A stretch of 64,000 bases of DNA from NCBI GenBank assembly GCA_009829735.1, contig CM020618.1, positions 40,229,030 to 40,293,029 on the forward strand, in the 5' to 3' direction. The notes beneath the pieces are model-generated. The model had not been told where the DNA came from. It saw only the letters and a list, made by a program, of their open reading frames with translations, and did no database searches. The translations under genes and the position numbers were made by a program. This DNA is from Pyropia yezoensis (lineage: Eukaryota; Rhodophyta; Bangiophyceae; Bangiales; Bangiaceae). Shown here piece by piece: positions 21,897-33,522 of the stretch. Numbering within the stretch: position 1 is the stretch's first letter; the number at the start of each line of letters is the position of its first letter.

Positions 21897-23835
21897 GCGT
21901 TCTCGCGCACTCCCCCGCGGCGTGCCTCCTGGCGCACTCCCCCATTGCCCCTAAAAGGGCCAGCGGGTGTCACCGTGGCGAAGATGGCTGCAGCAGCGGC
22001 GGCGGTGGCAGCAACGGGACCGTCGGCAGCCCGTCGGTGGCACTACTGACAGGCCACGGTGCTGGCAGACCCGGGACGGATGGTGTTGAGGTGAGAGGAC
22101 GCGGCATGACTGGGAAGGGGGGCGCGCGACTGGGCACCACGAAGCCCCGCGGGGCTGGGCGCCGGCCGGCGCCCAGCGGCACGACAGAGGCCGTGGGGCG
22201 TCGGACAGTCCGCGGTCACGGCGTCGGGTGGCGGCCTCGTCCAACGCGTTGGCAGCCGCCGTACCCGCTTCACCAGCCCGAGTCGCTGCGCGCATCGTCA
22301 GGAGGCGAGACCGTGAGAGAGATTGGCCGTGGCTGCCCATTGTACCGGCCCGTGAGCCTGCCTCGGTGTGGCACACTGGGTCGGTGCCGCGGCTTGGCAC
22401 ACTGCGGCAGTGCCACGGTACGTCAGAGCCGTACCACGTACCCCTCAGTTCAGAGTCTCGTTGCTGGGCGCCTTCGCCGGCCGCTCGGGGCAGCACACCC
22501 ACCAGCGTTAAGACGGGGAAGTGCTTGCCCTTCAGACACCGCCTTTTGGAGTCCTTGTGGGGGAAATAGGGGGGGGTGGAGGCGTCTGCAGCGGGCACAC
22601 CGCCCAAGTCCCCCCCTCCTGCCCCCCCCTTCCCTGTAGGATTGAACCGCAGACAGCCCGCGCCGTAGGGATGGGTGCGCGGCGGCCGCGCAGCGCGGGC
22701 GATTACGCGACGAGCCCGCTACGGCGGGGCGCCGTCACGGCCACACAACCGACGGTGCCGAGCCCCTCTCGGCACTGTCCACACAACCGACGGTGCCGCG
22801 AGGGGCGCAGGCAGCCCGCAGCTGGACGTTGACGGGCGCGGTCGGCGACGACGGCTGGTCAGCAGGCGCCAGAGGATTTTTCTCATCAGGGAAAAGCAGC
22901 GGTGCTGCGCGGCCACAGCGGCTGATCAGGGGCAAAAGTGGGCCCGCCCCCTCGGTGAGGCGGGCGCACCAAGCCGCTGCTCCGCCGCACCGTCGCACCA
23001 CACCATCGCGAGTAAATACTGCACACTCTCTGCAAACGCCCTCTCCCCCTCTGCCCCCCCCCCCCCCCCTTCCCCCCCCCCGCAACACACGAGCGCGTGC
23101 GTCAGTCCAGAAGCGGCGGCCCCTCCCCCGCCCGCGCGGCGACCACCCTCCACCCCCGCCACCGGCCGGGGGCGGCATCCGTCAAAAGACGCCTGCCGAC
23201 GCAACGCACATGACGAGCGCGTCGGGCAGGGCGGCGGCCCGGTCGGCGGCCAGGCGCGCCTGCCCGCGCGGAATGGTGGCGCCGACGGCCGCCGCGTAGG
23301 CGTTCGAGGATGGCGGCGGCTGCGCCGGGCGACCAAAAGGCGCTCAGCGACAGCTCAGAGCTGTGCGGCGTCAATTTCGCACAGGTCTCTGATCGGAGAG
23401 TCATTGTTAGCATAGAAAAATCGCATTTTACCATTTCACGTTACATACCGAATAGTTTGGACTCCCTCCCGATAGCCCGCTTTGGTGGCCATGCCCTCAG
23501 ATCACGCTGCAATTCAGTTCAATGGAATGATCTGCGGTGGGCAGGTTGTTCTTGCGAAGGGCTCCCTTTGATGAAGCGCAGAGAAGAAGAACCCGCCATA
23601 GCGACGCAACCGCTCACTAAAAAAAAATGTTGCTCTCGGCTTTGCCACAGGCCTCCTAGACGTCCTCTGACGGAGCTCGACGTTGTAATCCGAGCTGGGC
23701 TCGCCACAACGAGCCGTTCTTGGCCCATGAGAATGACATTGCCACAGCCCCACGATGCTCCCGTCCCAGCACGGATGAAACCAATGCCCCCAACATAAGA
23801 AGGTCCCTTCGCGATGGCAAAAGACATCACCCGTA
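21897..23835. other. Intergenic, no gene seen
   Basis: The region between the 3' ends of the membrane protein gene (+) and the GH16 gene (-) holds no supported gene. GC-rich DNA to about 23320 is followed by a less GC-rich stretch (23340-23830) that is probably GH16 downstream sequence. A C/T tract lies at 23040-23090. Open frames in both directions have no domains. Confidence 0.5.
22739..22797. repeat. Two direct copies of CACACAACCGACGGTGCCG-type unit
   Basis: CCACACAACCGACGGTGCCG occurs twice, about 36 bases apart, with GAGCCCCTCTCGGCACTGT between; the second copy is followed by GAGGGGC, so the spacer can pair with flanking sequence. Significance unknown. Confidence 0.5.
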
Positions 23836-25071
23836 TCACCCCACCCGGCTGACGCGCACATAGTCAATCAACACGCGCGCGTCAGTGCCCCGGCTGACAA
23901 ACGTCTCGCCCGGCCGATCCGCTGCACCCCACACGTTACCATCGTCTGCCTCCCATGTCATGCGGATCCCATTCTTCTTGCCCCGCGTCACCCACTGCGC
24001 CACCGCCCCCGCGTCCTTGACGTCCCACGCGGGCACCCCGTCAATGTAGACGACGTAGCGCACGGTCGAGTAGTAGACGCCAATAGTGTGGTAGCGTCCG
24101 TCCATCAGGTTGACACTTCCCACCTGGCCGTCAGAGGAGAGGAACTGGCGCCCATTTTCCACACTGAACGACCGTCCACCCGGACGGAGCCCCCCGTCCT
24201 GAGCCTTGTAGATGGCCATGTTCCACCCGTACGGGCTCACGTCGGGTACAAACTCGAAGGCGTCGACTTCCGTGCCCGTAGCCGGGTTCCCATCATAGTT
24301 GGCATACCCCTGCTGCGGCCAGTTGGGCCCCATGAACCAAAAGGCCCACCAGGCGCGGAAGGCCTGCGCCGCCCCGCTAAACTTGACCGCCGTTTCAATG
24401 TAGAGGGGCCCCGGCGCGGGGTCCAGCAAGAAGTCGTTGGCCTTGGGGAACCCCTCCATCCACGTCGGGCTCACGTCGTCAAAGCTGCGGAGGTAGCTCA
24501 TCTCGGCACGGTTGTTTCGTACGACCGCCTGCATTACCAGGTGGCCCGCACCGTCGTGAAAGGCGTGGTCGGCGGTGAGGTAGCCCGTGCGGTGGGGCGC
24601 CGCAGGCGTCCAGTAGGTCCACTTGGCGGGATTCGCACGGCTGTTGGCAGCCCCGCTAAACTCATCGGACCACAGGAGGGTGCGGGGGCGCGCCAGCAGG
24701 GCACTCGTTGTGGAGCTGCCGCCTCCAGTGGCAGCTGGGATGGTGTAGCGGGCGGACTTGGCTGAAAAGTTGGGCGTCCCGGGGGTGTAGTCGAACGCGA
24801 CGACATAGTACGTGTTTCCGGCACCTTCGCCGGCGGGAAGAGTATAGGCAGCGCTGGTCACGGTCGTCTTGTACGCGTCGTTGAGGTAGACATTCCAGCC
24901 CCTGGCAGAGGCGCCGGAGGTAGGCTGCGTCCACACCAGCCTTGCACCCGACACCCGCAGGTTGGTGGGCGTACCGGGCGTGCCGGTGCTCTGGGAGAGG
25001 CAGGCAGAGGGTGTCACGGCCAGCACACACAGCGTGAGGAGGGCGCGGCACAAGAGCGTGTAGGCCCTCAT
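23836..25071 (-). CDS. Secreted glycoside hydrolase family 16 enzyme with FN3-like domain
   Basis: The Met at 25071 opens a signal peptide (MRAYTLLCRALLTLCVLAVT..., cleavage near ACLSQS), which decides the start over an in-frame Met at 25194. The protein is 411 residues. Residues about 32-115 form a fibronectin-III-like module (PTNLRVSGARLVWTQP to YYVVAFDY). The GH16 beta-jelly-roll follows (LLWSDEFSG, KWTYW, ETAVKFSG, WWAFWFMGPNWP), with the full catalytic signature ExDxxE in GTEVDAFEFVPD (E268, D270, E273), so the enzyme should be active. GH16 enzymes hydrolyse or transglycosylate beta-1,3/1,4 glucans or galactans; in a red alga, wall galactan remodelling during growth is plausible, but substrate cannot be read from the sequence. 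No intron is needed. Lower GC than neighbouring genes. Confidence 0.88.
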   Translation of the reverse strand: MRAYTLLCRALLTLCVLAVTPSACLSQSTGTPGTPTNLRVSGARLVWTQPTSGASARGWNVYLNDAYKTTVTSAAYTLPAGEGAGNTYYVVAFDYTPGTPNFSAKSARYTIPAATGGGSSTTSALLARPRTLLWSDEFSGAANSRANPAKWTYWTPAAPHRTGYLTADHAFHDGAGHLVMQAVVRNNRAEMSYLRSFDDVSPTWMEGFPKANDFLLDPAPGPLYIETAVKFSGAAQAFRAWWAFWFMGPNWPQQGYANYDGNPATGTEVDAFEFVPDVSPYGWNMAIYKAQDGGLRPGGRSFSVENGRQFLSSDGQVGSVNLMDGRYHTIGVYYSTVRYVVYIDGVPAWDVKDAGAVAQWVTRGKKNGIRMTWEADDGNVWGAADRPGETFVSRGTDARVLIDYVRVSRVG

Positions 25072-27124
25072 GGTGGCGCAGGCTAAAGGGCTTGTCCCGT
25101 TCCTCAGAATGGGGAGGTTACGCCGCTCTCGAACAGGCGTGGCTGATGTGATCGCTTGGAACCCGTCCGCCGTCTCCTCGCCTGGGAGCGTCAACTTTCT
25201 TCAACACGCAGGGGCAACAGAGAACAAATGGATCACGCTACGGTTTGATTCTGAGCAATCGAGTGGCGCAAGCGGATGGGGGGGATGACGAGGGGGCGGG
25301 GATGACAAGGTCCGGCGGGGTGCGGCGCCGCGTCTCGGCGGAAGGGCGCCCAAGAGTGAATTGCCAACGGTCACAGTAGACAACGGGGTGCTCTCTGTAA
25401 AGGGCACATCCGTCGAGGAGGCAACTCGTTCCCCCCCTACCCCCCCCCCCCAATCCCCCCCCCCGCCCCCTCCCCCCACCCCCCCCTCAGCGTCGACGTT
25501 GTCCGATCCGCTTGGCGCACGGGCGTAGATATCTGCGGTCGTATCGTTCCGCGGCGGTTCATGGCAAAGCCCCCTCTGATCCGCGTGGCGCCCTGCCATC
25601 AAGACCGCCGTCCCCGTCGCGCGGGCCCACCGGAGTGAGAGCGGTCTGCAATGCGGTACAGTGGCGCGGGTCGCGGTAGCGTAGAGAGCGGCCTCGGGGC
25701 GATTGTCCTATGGGCCTCGGCGGGGGAGGCGGGTCTCGTGGACGAGCTCTCACGCGTGGTCATCCCGGCCGAGGGGAGCGGACGCACCCCTCCCCGAAAA
25801 CTTTACGGAAGGACGGGTACAACCGAGTGAAACCCCCCTAAGCTCGGCTCGGGTGCCATGCACATACGAGATTTGTGTTTTGATTAGGGGCGCTTTTGAA
25901 CTTTGATTAGGGCTTCCCGTGACATCTGAAAAGCTTAAACATTGCAATATTTCCTGCTCGCCATCTATCTTTCTGGCATATGGTGAAGGGAGCGGCGTGG
26001 AGGACAGACGTTTTTTAGACCTCCAGGAGGAGCACTTTAGTGGAGACATACAATGGTGGAGAAGGAACGCTAAGGGGGTGAGGAGGGGGCGACATCTTTT
26101 GACCCTGTGTTTGATGGCGGCGTCGGCGTGCGGCTTCCTCACGCAGCTCTCGCAGATGACTCGAGGAGAACGACGCGAGAAGAGTGAAGGCGAGGGGAGG
26201 GAGGGGGTTCTTTTCAATGCAGATTTAGGTGAGGTTTTGTGGGGACGCTGCGGGAATGGTGCGCGCAGCGTGCCTCAACGCGTTCGGGCGGGCGGGCGGG
26301 CGGGCGGGGTGCGGGTGGTCTGTGGGACTGCTTTTTGCACACTTCCCGTTTGACTCTCCATAATCCAGCTCTCACGCCCCACCAGCACAAGCCATCTCTG
26401 GCCACCCTCTGACTGTCACTGCGGTCGCCGCAGGTGGCCAACGTCCAGGGAAGACTCTGCCGTGAGCGAAACCGGAGCCGCCTCCGCTCTCGGGGGTCGG
26501 AAGCGGCTGCCGTGCGAAGGCCGTCTTCCCCACTCGTCCCTCCTCCCGGCGTTGGTGGAAAGCACCTCGAGAGGCGGAGAGAGAAATGGGAAGAGGTGGA
26601 GCAAGGCGGCCATCACCCCTTGTTTGGTGAGCAATAGCGAGGGCGTTTGATATCTACCGGGGAGGTCTGCAATCATGAACAGAGTTGGTAATCATGAACG
26701 CTCCTTACAGCGTCGATTTTGACCTTGGTTGAGGCAGAGACCATGGACTCTGGGGCGGAAACAATATTATTTCTGGTCCGATCCGTCCACGTCCAGGCCT
26801 ATAACGGGACCTGCGCGTGCCCGACTCTGGCTCGAGAAGGACGTGGCGGGTAGCCAGTCCCGTCCTCTTTCGGGCTATGTGTTCCGTGCCAGCCGAAGAT
26901 AAATACTTTTTCTGGTGGGCGCCGTCAGGACGTCTGCTGCCCTGCCGATCACGACGCGTCGCACTACAAGGCCATCCCTCTCGCCCCCGGTGTGCGCATC
27001 CCAGCGCCCTCAGAGCACTCGCACATGACCGACGCAAATTCCGGCACCCCCTCCCCGACCCCTTTGTACCGCGCACGCTGCCCTTTCCCCGACCACCTGA
27101 GGCTCTGCGCCACCGGTGGCGGCC
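25072..27124. other. Intergenic, no gene seen
   Basis: Upstream region of the GH16 gene, followed by 2 kb with no supported coding sequence. C-rich tracts lie at 25430-25490. A less GC-rich segment (25850-26060) shows no domain in any frame. A GGGC run occurs at 26285-26310. Small open frames on the minus strand (25750-26217, 26705-27292) were inspected and not supported. Confidence 0.45.
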
Positions 27125-27688
27125 ATGGTGAGCGGGGCGGGTCCCTCCCGTCGCCTCAAGTCGGCTGCGGAAGCCACGGCGTCGCTCCATGGCGCAGTGG
27201 TGAGGCCTGCCCACGGTCTCGGCGCCAAACAGGAGGCGCTTCTGTCTGGCTGGCTGCCCCTCTTGCGGGTCAAGGAGATGACGGTGGCCCACGCTGCCGA
27301 GACGCTGGGGTGCTCACATGCACTGGTCTTCCGCGCCAAGAACGGGCGACGTGGGGCGGCTCGCCGAGGGCACCCAACCGTCTTCACGCAGGGGAGGCAG
27401 CGGACGGTGGCCGGGTGGAGCAGGGACGGGGGCGCGGCGGTGGTCAGCTCGGCGGGGACGGCGGGCCGGTCGTGGCAGAGGGGCAAGCGACGGACAAGGG
27501 CGCGCCCGATGCCGGGGCGGGGAAGCGCCAGTCGTCTCGGCGCGGCCGTGGTGGCGTCAAGGCGTCTAGACGCCGCGGGGGCGGCACGAGTCCGAGGGCT
27601 CGCGCCCGTGGGACCGGAGACACATCCCCTGCGGCTGCGTCGCCGACCTGCAACAGGGCGCCCCAGCGCCCCAAGACACGGGGCTGAC
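27125..27688 (+). CDS. Possible helix-turn-helix protein, weak
   Basis: The ATG at 27125 lies in a strong context (GGCGGCCATGG). Residues about 33-75 (KQEALLSGWLPLLRVKEMTV, AHAAETLGCSHALVFRAKNG, RRGAARRGHPTVF) look like a helix-turn-helix followed by a basic arm of the kind found at the start of transposases. After about residue 80 the frame becomes Gly/Arg/Ala-rich and unconvincing, although it stays open to 28081, into the neighbouring Tc1-like element. It could be a transposase N-terminus whose remainder is gone, or a chance frame. The 3' end given is where the sequence last looks plausible. Confidence 0.25.
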
Positions 27689-27975
27689 AGTGCATCTTTA
27701 CCATCAGATCGGCCGCTCTGGATGGACGCTCCGCGGAACAAACGGCAGCCGTCGCTACGAGTGTTTCCCACGTCCTTGTTTCTTCTCTCTTATGTAAAAA
27801 AAACGAGCACGTCGCAGGCATCCTTCCCTTATGGCGCACATCCAGAGAGGGTCAGCGATGGCGCGAGGAAAAATAAATCTTTGTCTAAAGTGCAACATGC
27901 ATCATGTACACATACACCCCCAGTATGTCATTGTTCTGTACTGACACTTACTGTGGATAGACAGGTACTGTACTG

Positions 27976-28708
27976 TACAGTACCTACCCCTTTTTGTGCA
28001 CCCAAGACGTCCAATCCTGAGAATCTCTTTGATCTTGCTTGGAACCGTCCTTCACGGTGCAGTAAACCCAGAAGGACTTAGTGCATGCCCCTCTGGCCGC
28101 CACCACCGCGCGCACGCCGCGAGCCATGCTCTGGCGGGGGTACAGGACGACAACGCCAACACCTTCACGGTCCTTCGTACGGTGTAAAGGGGCACTGGTG
28201 GGAGGGAGGACCCCGCCAGAGGCTTGGTTCGCTCCCTATTGAGCTTTTCCGCTGTTTCGGTCATTGCCGCGAAAGGGTTGTCGTTCTCCATCCGTTGAGG
28301 CCTTGGAGCTCTTGATGGCTCGTAGCCTTCGGAAGGCCTCTGGTCTCCTTGTGAGGCCCAGTATTGGGGCACCCGGCCCGTACCGTCACGTAGGCAACCG
28401 TTCTCTGCTTTAAGGTCAAAAAGGAGGCGATGGCGCCATAGAACTTTCCGGTTGCGACCATCGTGTGCATGGCTCCCACCTGCTGGGGGCTCAGAGGGGT
28501 TCTGACCTTTCTCCCCATGGCGCCTGTGAGACTCTACTCGCCCCAACGGCAAAGCTGTGAGCATTTTTCTGTAGCGCGCCACTCAGCCGCTCAGCGACGA
28601 AGTCGACAGATGACCACAAATCGGCACCGCAGAGATCGTTTTTCCGATTTGGTCACACGTCGAACCGGGCGTGTCAAAGTAGACAAGTAATATTGGGTAG
28701 GTACTGTA
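27976..28708. mobile_element. Tc1/mariner-like DNA transposon remnant, 733 bp
   Basis: The ends carry matching inverted repeats: TACAGTACCTACCC at 27976-27989 and its reverse complement at 28695-28708. Each begins with TA, the target dinucleotide duplicated by Tc1/mariner elements. The interior, read on the minus strand, encodes the N-terminal DNA-binding part of a Tc1-type transposase. At 733 bp it is too short for the DDE catalytic domain, so it is an internally deleted, non-autonomous copy. It is clearly less GC-rich than the surrounding DNA, a sign of separate origin. Confidence 0.6.
28091..28518 (-). pseudogene. Tc1-like transposase N-terminus, broken
   Basis: From the ATG at 28518, MGRKVRTPLSPQQVGAMHTM... 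and GAIASFLTLKQRTVAYVTVR form the first helix-turn-helix of a Tc1/mariner transposase. About 150 bases further on, in another minus frame, KLNRERTKP, then PPVPLYTVRRTVKVLAL and PARAWLAACARW match the second helix-turn-helix with its typical ending (TVRR...L). The change of frame and the absence of any DDE segment show that the gene is dead. It spans most of the 733-bp element. Confidence 0.5.
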
Positions 28709-30280
28709 CATCCATATCAGCGTTTGTGGAGTGGCTAAAAGCCACCGTCATGTCGGAAGAGTTAAAAAAGGGGGTGGGGGCGGCGGTGCTAGTGGGGTGG
28801 AAGGGGCGGCAGGACAGCGACGGCAGGGGCACGCGCAAAAGACAAGGGGGATGGGGGAGGCGCGGCCGCGGCGGCTGCTGCCGTGCTGAGCCGGCCGCAG
28901 ACAGGGGGACGGAAGCTGCGGCGCCGAGGGGGGGATGAGTGGCGGCGCCGAGGCGGAGACGACTAGCGGCGATGATGGCGCCGGCGGTGGGAGTGCGATG
29001 CGGTGCCAGGGGGGAGGTGGGAGGGGGGGCGACCTCCTCCACCCTCCCCCTCAAACGCCTAAAGAGCCGTCAAAGTGCCACCACCCCCCCCGGCGTACAC
29101 CCCCACCGCCGCCACCGCGGCAGCGACGATGCGGCGGCAGGGGCTCGCCCCCCCGCCGCGAGTCGTCAACCCGTTGGGGCGTCTTGGCCAACCCCCGCGG
29201 AGGGGCCTGGGCTCCCCACGGCAGTAGAAGGACAAGGGACGTCCGCCGCCGCCGCCGCCGCCGCCACCGCCACTGCCACCGCCGACGTCGCCACCACTGA
29301 CGGTGCCGCCTGCACAACCGCCTCGGCCACCGCCCCACATCCCGTGCCGCTGACGCTGGCGGCCCGTCATCCCGGTCGCCGTCCGTCGCCGCCGCCGCCG
29401 CCGCCACCAACACCGCCGCCACCACAGCCGCCGCCACCGCCGCCGTCACAGCCGCCACCACGGCCCCACAACACACCCGGGTGTGGGCTGGAGGTGCGCA
29501 AGACGAGCCACGGCGACCGCCCCCGCGGGCGGTGTGTGAGGGTGGGATACGCCCAGAGGGGGGCCCGCGTCTGCCGCCCCCCTATCCCTAGCGGCGGCGG
29601 CCGTGTGCGAGCGGAGAGAGAAGGGGGGGGGGGGAGAGCACCCTGCATGTATGCACCTCCCATGTGGGAGGAACCGCCGCCCGCCGGGCGCGGCGGCGGC
29701 GCCGCTGTCGGCAGTAACGGGCGATGTGGGGCCTGGTGAGGGGGGGGGCGCGGGGCGGCTGGGCGAGGACGCCGGCTTGGGTGGCGGCGCTCGACGCGAC
29801 CGCGACAGCCGCGGCACCATGGCATCAGAATGGCGGCACCCCCTCCGTCCTCGCCCCCAAAACTGATGCGACACTTTCACGCGCCACCCTTATCCCCCAG
29901 CCCGGGCCCTCCCCTCTTCCCCCCCCCCAAAAACGAGGCCACGGCAGCACGCGCCCTCCCGCCCTCCCGCCCCGGCCGTCTCCTCGTGTCAACCCAAAGC
30001 CAGACGCCAGTCCGCTAGGCCGTCCCCGCACAGCCTAAACTAATGCCACCGCCGCGGTGACGTGCGTCCCTGCCTCCCCACGCCCCACGGCGCTCCCCCA
30101 TTCCGACGAGCGACGGGCGCCGGTTCAAGCCAAAGCCGCCCCACTCCACCCTCCACCTCACACACCCGCTCCCACCCCTCAACCCCCACCTGGGCCGCCC
30201 GCCACGCCCACGCCCACGCCCACGCCCACGCTCACCCGCACGCCCAACGCCCAACCCCCAGCCCCCACCCCACCCCCGCG
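28709..30280. other. Intergenic low-complexity DNA, no gene supported
   Basis: GC-rich sequence with CCG/CCA-rich runs (29240-29460), G tracts (29625-29640) and (CCCACG)n-like repeats (30205-30235). Long open frames exist on both strands but encode Pro- and Gly-rich strings without domains. The right edge is the 3' flank of the armadillo-repeat gene. Confidence 0.5.
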
Positions 30281-33200
30281 TCACCCCGGTAACACTGGCG
30301 ACATTGGCTGCACCGCCGTCAGGCGGAGGCCGCCGTCCCCCCCATCCCCCCCCCCCCCCGCCTTGTCCTTTCCCCGAATCACCGCCGCGGCGGCGGCGGC
30401 GAGCCGTTGCATCTCTGCATTGACAGTGAGGCTGACGGCCACGCGGCGGAGGCCGGCCCCCGCGCCCGCCTCGGCAAGCGCCGCCACCACCCCGCCCCCC
30501 GACACAGTCAGGTTGCACAGGCCGAGCGCGGCGGTCGCCGCCGTCTCGGCGTCTGTGTCGGCCAGGGCGGTGACCAGCGCGCGGGGGACGCCCGCCGCGA
30601 CCAGCGCGGGGTGCGTGTCGGCAACGGCGGTGAGCTCGCCGAGCGCCAGCGCCGCCGCCCGCCGGGTGAGCGTGTCTGGGGGGGGGGGGGAGCGGCGGCG
30701 GCCACGGCGGCGGCGGGGGAGCGGGTGGCCGCCGCAGCCGACGCTGTCGGGCCTTGGGTAGCCGCCGCCGCGGCGGCGGCGGCGGCAGGGTCCAGCGTCG
30801 CCACCAGCGGTGGCAAGACGCCCGCCGACACGAGCGGGGCGGCCAGGTCGGGGAGCTCGGCCAGGTTGGCCACGGCCCCCACCGCCCACCGGCGTGCGGG
30901 CGCCGCCGCCGCCGCCCCGTGGCGCGCCAGCACCGCCCCCACCCCCGCTGTTTGGCCAACCATCACCCGCGCGACGCCGCCAAGGGAGAGGTTGAACAGC
31001 CCCCGCACGGCGGGGGTGGCCACGTCCACCCCGCCGCCGCCGGCACCCGCCGCCGCCGCCGGAACCGCCGGGCGGGCGGCGGCGGCCACCAGCACCGCCG
31101 CGCCCCCCCCCGCGGCAATGTCCGCGGGGAGCCCCGGCTGCCGTGCCAGGTCTGCGAGCGCCGCCGCCACCGCCGCGGCGGTGGGCGCGTCGGCGCCGCC
31201 GCCGCCCCCCGCCCCCGCCGCGAGCAGCGACCGCACCCCCCCCGCGGCGACAATGGCGGCGGCCCCCCCCGGGACACCGTCGGCAGCCAGCGACCGCAGC
31301 AGCGTCGCGGCGGCGACGCGCGCGGCAGAGCGGGCGGCGGCCGAGCCGGCCGGCGCCCCTGGGGGGGGGGTGCCCGCCGCGGTCGCCGCCAGGGCGGCGG
31401 CGCCCACCGCGGGGGCGCCCGCCGCGACAAGCGCGGCGGCCAGCGGGCGGTGGCCCGACGCGGCCGCGTCGGCGGCCAGCACCAGCGCCGCCGCCGCGGT
31501 CGCCACCGTCGCTGCCGACGGGGGGGGGGCGCGGGGGGCGCCGCCGGTGCCGCCGCCGCCGGCCCGCCGGGCGGCGCCCCCCCCCCCGGAGCTAGTCGCC
31601 GCGGCGGCGCCCAGGTAGACCACCCGCGCCGCTGAAGCGGTGAGGGTGTCGAGGAGCGCTGCCCGCGCGGCGGGCGCGTCGGCCGGGGACACGCGCGCCA
31701 GGGCGACCCGGAGCACCCCCACCGCCGCCCGCCGTACGGCCGGCGACGGGGAGGTGCCGAGGGCGGCGGCCGCCGCCTCCCACGCCCCCGCCGCCGCCAG
31801 GCGGCCGTGGATGAGCCGCCCCTTGGGGTGCGCCGTGCCGGTCAGGTCTGCGAGGGCGGCCAGCGCAAACGCCGCCGCCGCGTCGCTGCCGCCGCCGCCG
31901 CCCCCGGCGGCGGCCGCCACCAGCGGCGGCACCGCGCCGCGGACAACTAGCTCCCGGTGGGCGGCGGCCGCCTCCTTGGCCGCCGCCGCCGTGGGCGCGG
32001 CCGCCGCCGCGGCGGAGGCGGCGGAGACGGGGGAGGCAGCGGCGGCGGGGGTGGCCGCCGGGGCGCCCGCTGGCCAGGCCGTCCGCGTCAGGTTGCGGAG
32101 CCCCGCCGCCGCCGACCGCGACAGCACCGTGTCGCGCCGCTGCGCGGCGAGGTCGCCGAGCGCCTCGACGAGCCCCGGTGCGGCCAGCGCGTCGGCACGC
32201 CCGCTGGTGGCGAGCGCCGCCACGCCCATTAGGGCGTAGCGCAGGGACTCGAGGTCCCCGTCTAGGCCCACGGGGGGCAGCTCCCCACCGGGGGGGGTAG
32301 GGGGGGCGCCCCCGCCGGCGTCCATGGTGGGGGCCGCCGTCACAGCATCACGGGCGTCCAGCGCAGACCAGTCACTGGCGGCGAGGACGGCCGCCAAGAC
32401 CGGCACGGCGCCCGCGGCAACGAGCTCCCCATGCGTCCGCGCATCGCAGGCGAGGACGCCCAGCGTGTGGAGCAGCTGGCGAGTCAGCGCCATCTCTACC
32501 GGTCCCCGGGGGGACGACGCTGCCGCACCGGCGCCCCCGCCGCCGCCGCCGCCGCTGCCGCCGCCCCTGCCACCACCACCACCGCCACCGCCGCGGCCCA
32601 TCAGAGACGCCCACCACCCCCGCCGTGGGGCGGGCACCCAGCCGAGCGACCGCAGCCGCCCGACGAGCACCCCCCCCGCGCCCGCCGCCACAAACGCGTC
32701 GGTGCACGCGGGCGCAGCGGCAAGGTCGGCCAAGAGGCGGAGGGCGGCCAGCTCGGCGGCCGCGTCGGCGGCCGCGGTCGCCGCCGACGCGGCGGCCAAC
32801 AGCGCGGCGACCCCCCCTGCGGCGGCCAGCCGCGCGGCCAGCCGTGGCGACGAGCCGGGCGACAGGGCGGCTAGGCGGGCGACCGCGTCAGCGGCGCCGT
32901 CCCCATTGGCCGCCGCGTCGGCGGCGGCGGCGACCAACGGGCTCAGCAGGTCATCCCAGTCGGAGGGGGTCGCGGCCGCGGGGGGCAGCGGCAGCACCCC
33001 CGCGTCATCGGCTGCCACCCCCGCCGGGGGAGGGGCGGCCGCCGCCGCTGCCGCTGCCGCCGCCAGCGCGACTGCCGCGGCGGTCGAGCCGGCAGCAGAC
33101 GCCGTGGGTGGGCTGGCGCCGGCGGTGGCAGTGCCGGCAGACGCGGCAAGGGACGGCGCCACCGCCGGCGGCAGTGACAGGCCGGGTCCGCTACGGACGA

Positions 33201-33522
33201 CAGACCACACCAGGCGGAGGAGGGTGGCAGTCACGGCCGGTGGCGGCGCCGTCCTGGCGGCAGCGGCGGCGGTGGCGGTGACATTGGTGGCAGCGGCGCC
33301 CCCCGCCGGTGCAGCGGCGGTGGCAGCGCCCCGTGACAGCGACGTGGCAGCGGCGGCGGCGGCGGCGGCACGGCCGCGAGAGCTCCCCGCGCCCCCGCCG
33401 AGGTGACCCGCGGCGACGGCGGCGGGTGGAAGGGGCCCCCCGCCCCACGGCCGCAGCAGCGGCGTGGCGGCCGACGGGAGGAGGAGGCCCGCCGGCCGCC
33501 ACCGGGATGGTAATCCCCCCAT
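30281..33522 (-). CDS. Armadillo-repeat protein
   Basis: The start at 33522 has a perfect context (GCCACCATGGG) and is chosen over an in-frame Met 33 bases upstream. The product is about 1,080 residues, extremely Ala-rich, with many degenerate armadillo repeats: helical units ending in Gly-Gly/Ala-Gly turns such as LLHTLGVLACDARTHGELVA, AAGLRNLTR, VRGLFNLSLGGVARVMVG, WAVGAVANLAELPDLAAPLV and LGLCNLTVSGGGVVAALAEAG. The last repeats (30281-30680) lie in a different frame from the rest. The switch is in the 13-base G tract at 30680-30692, and both sides carry good repeats, so one gene is likely. ARM proteins are alpha-helical scaffolds for protein binding (import, cytoskeleton, ubiquitination); the specific partner cannot be read here. 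It diverges from QCR7. Confidence 0.65.

Noticed and set aside
22640-22720. Possible minus-strand tRNA (GGTTCAATCC)
   Set aside because: The T-stem pairs poorly and no acceptor or anticodon stem can be drawn.
28939-29739. Long plus-strand frame with Pro-rich centre
   Set aside because: No domain and the opposite strand is equally open; composition explains it.
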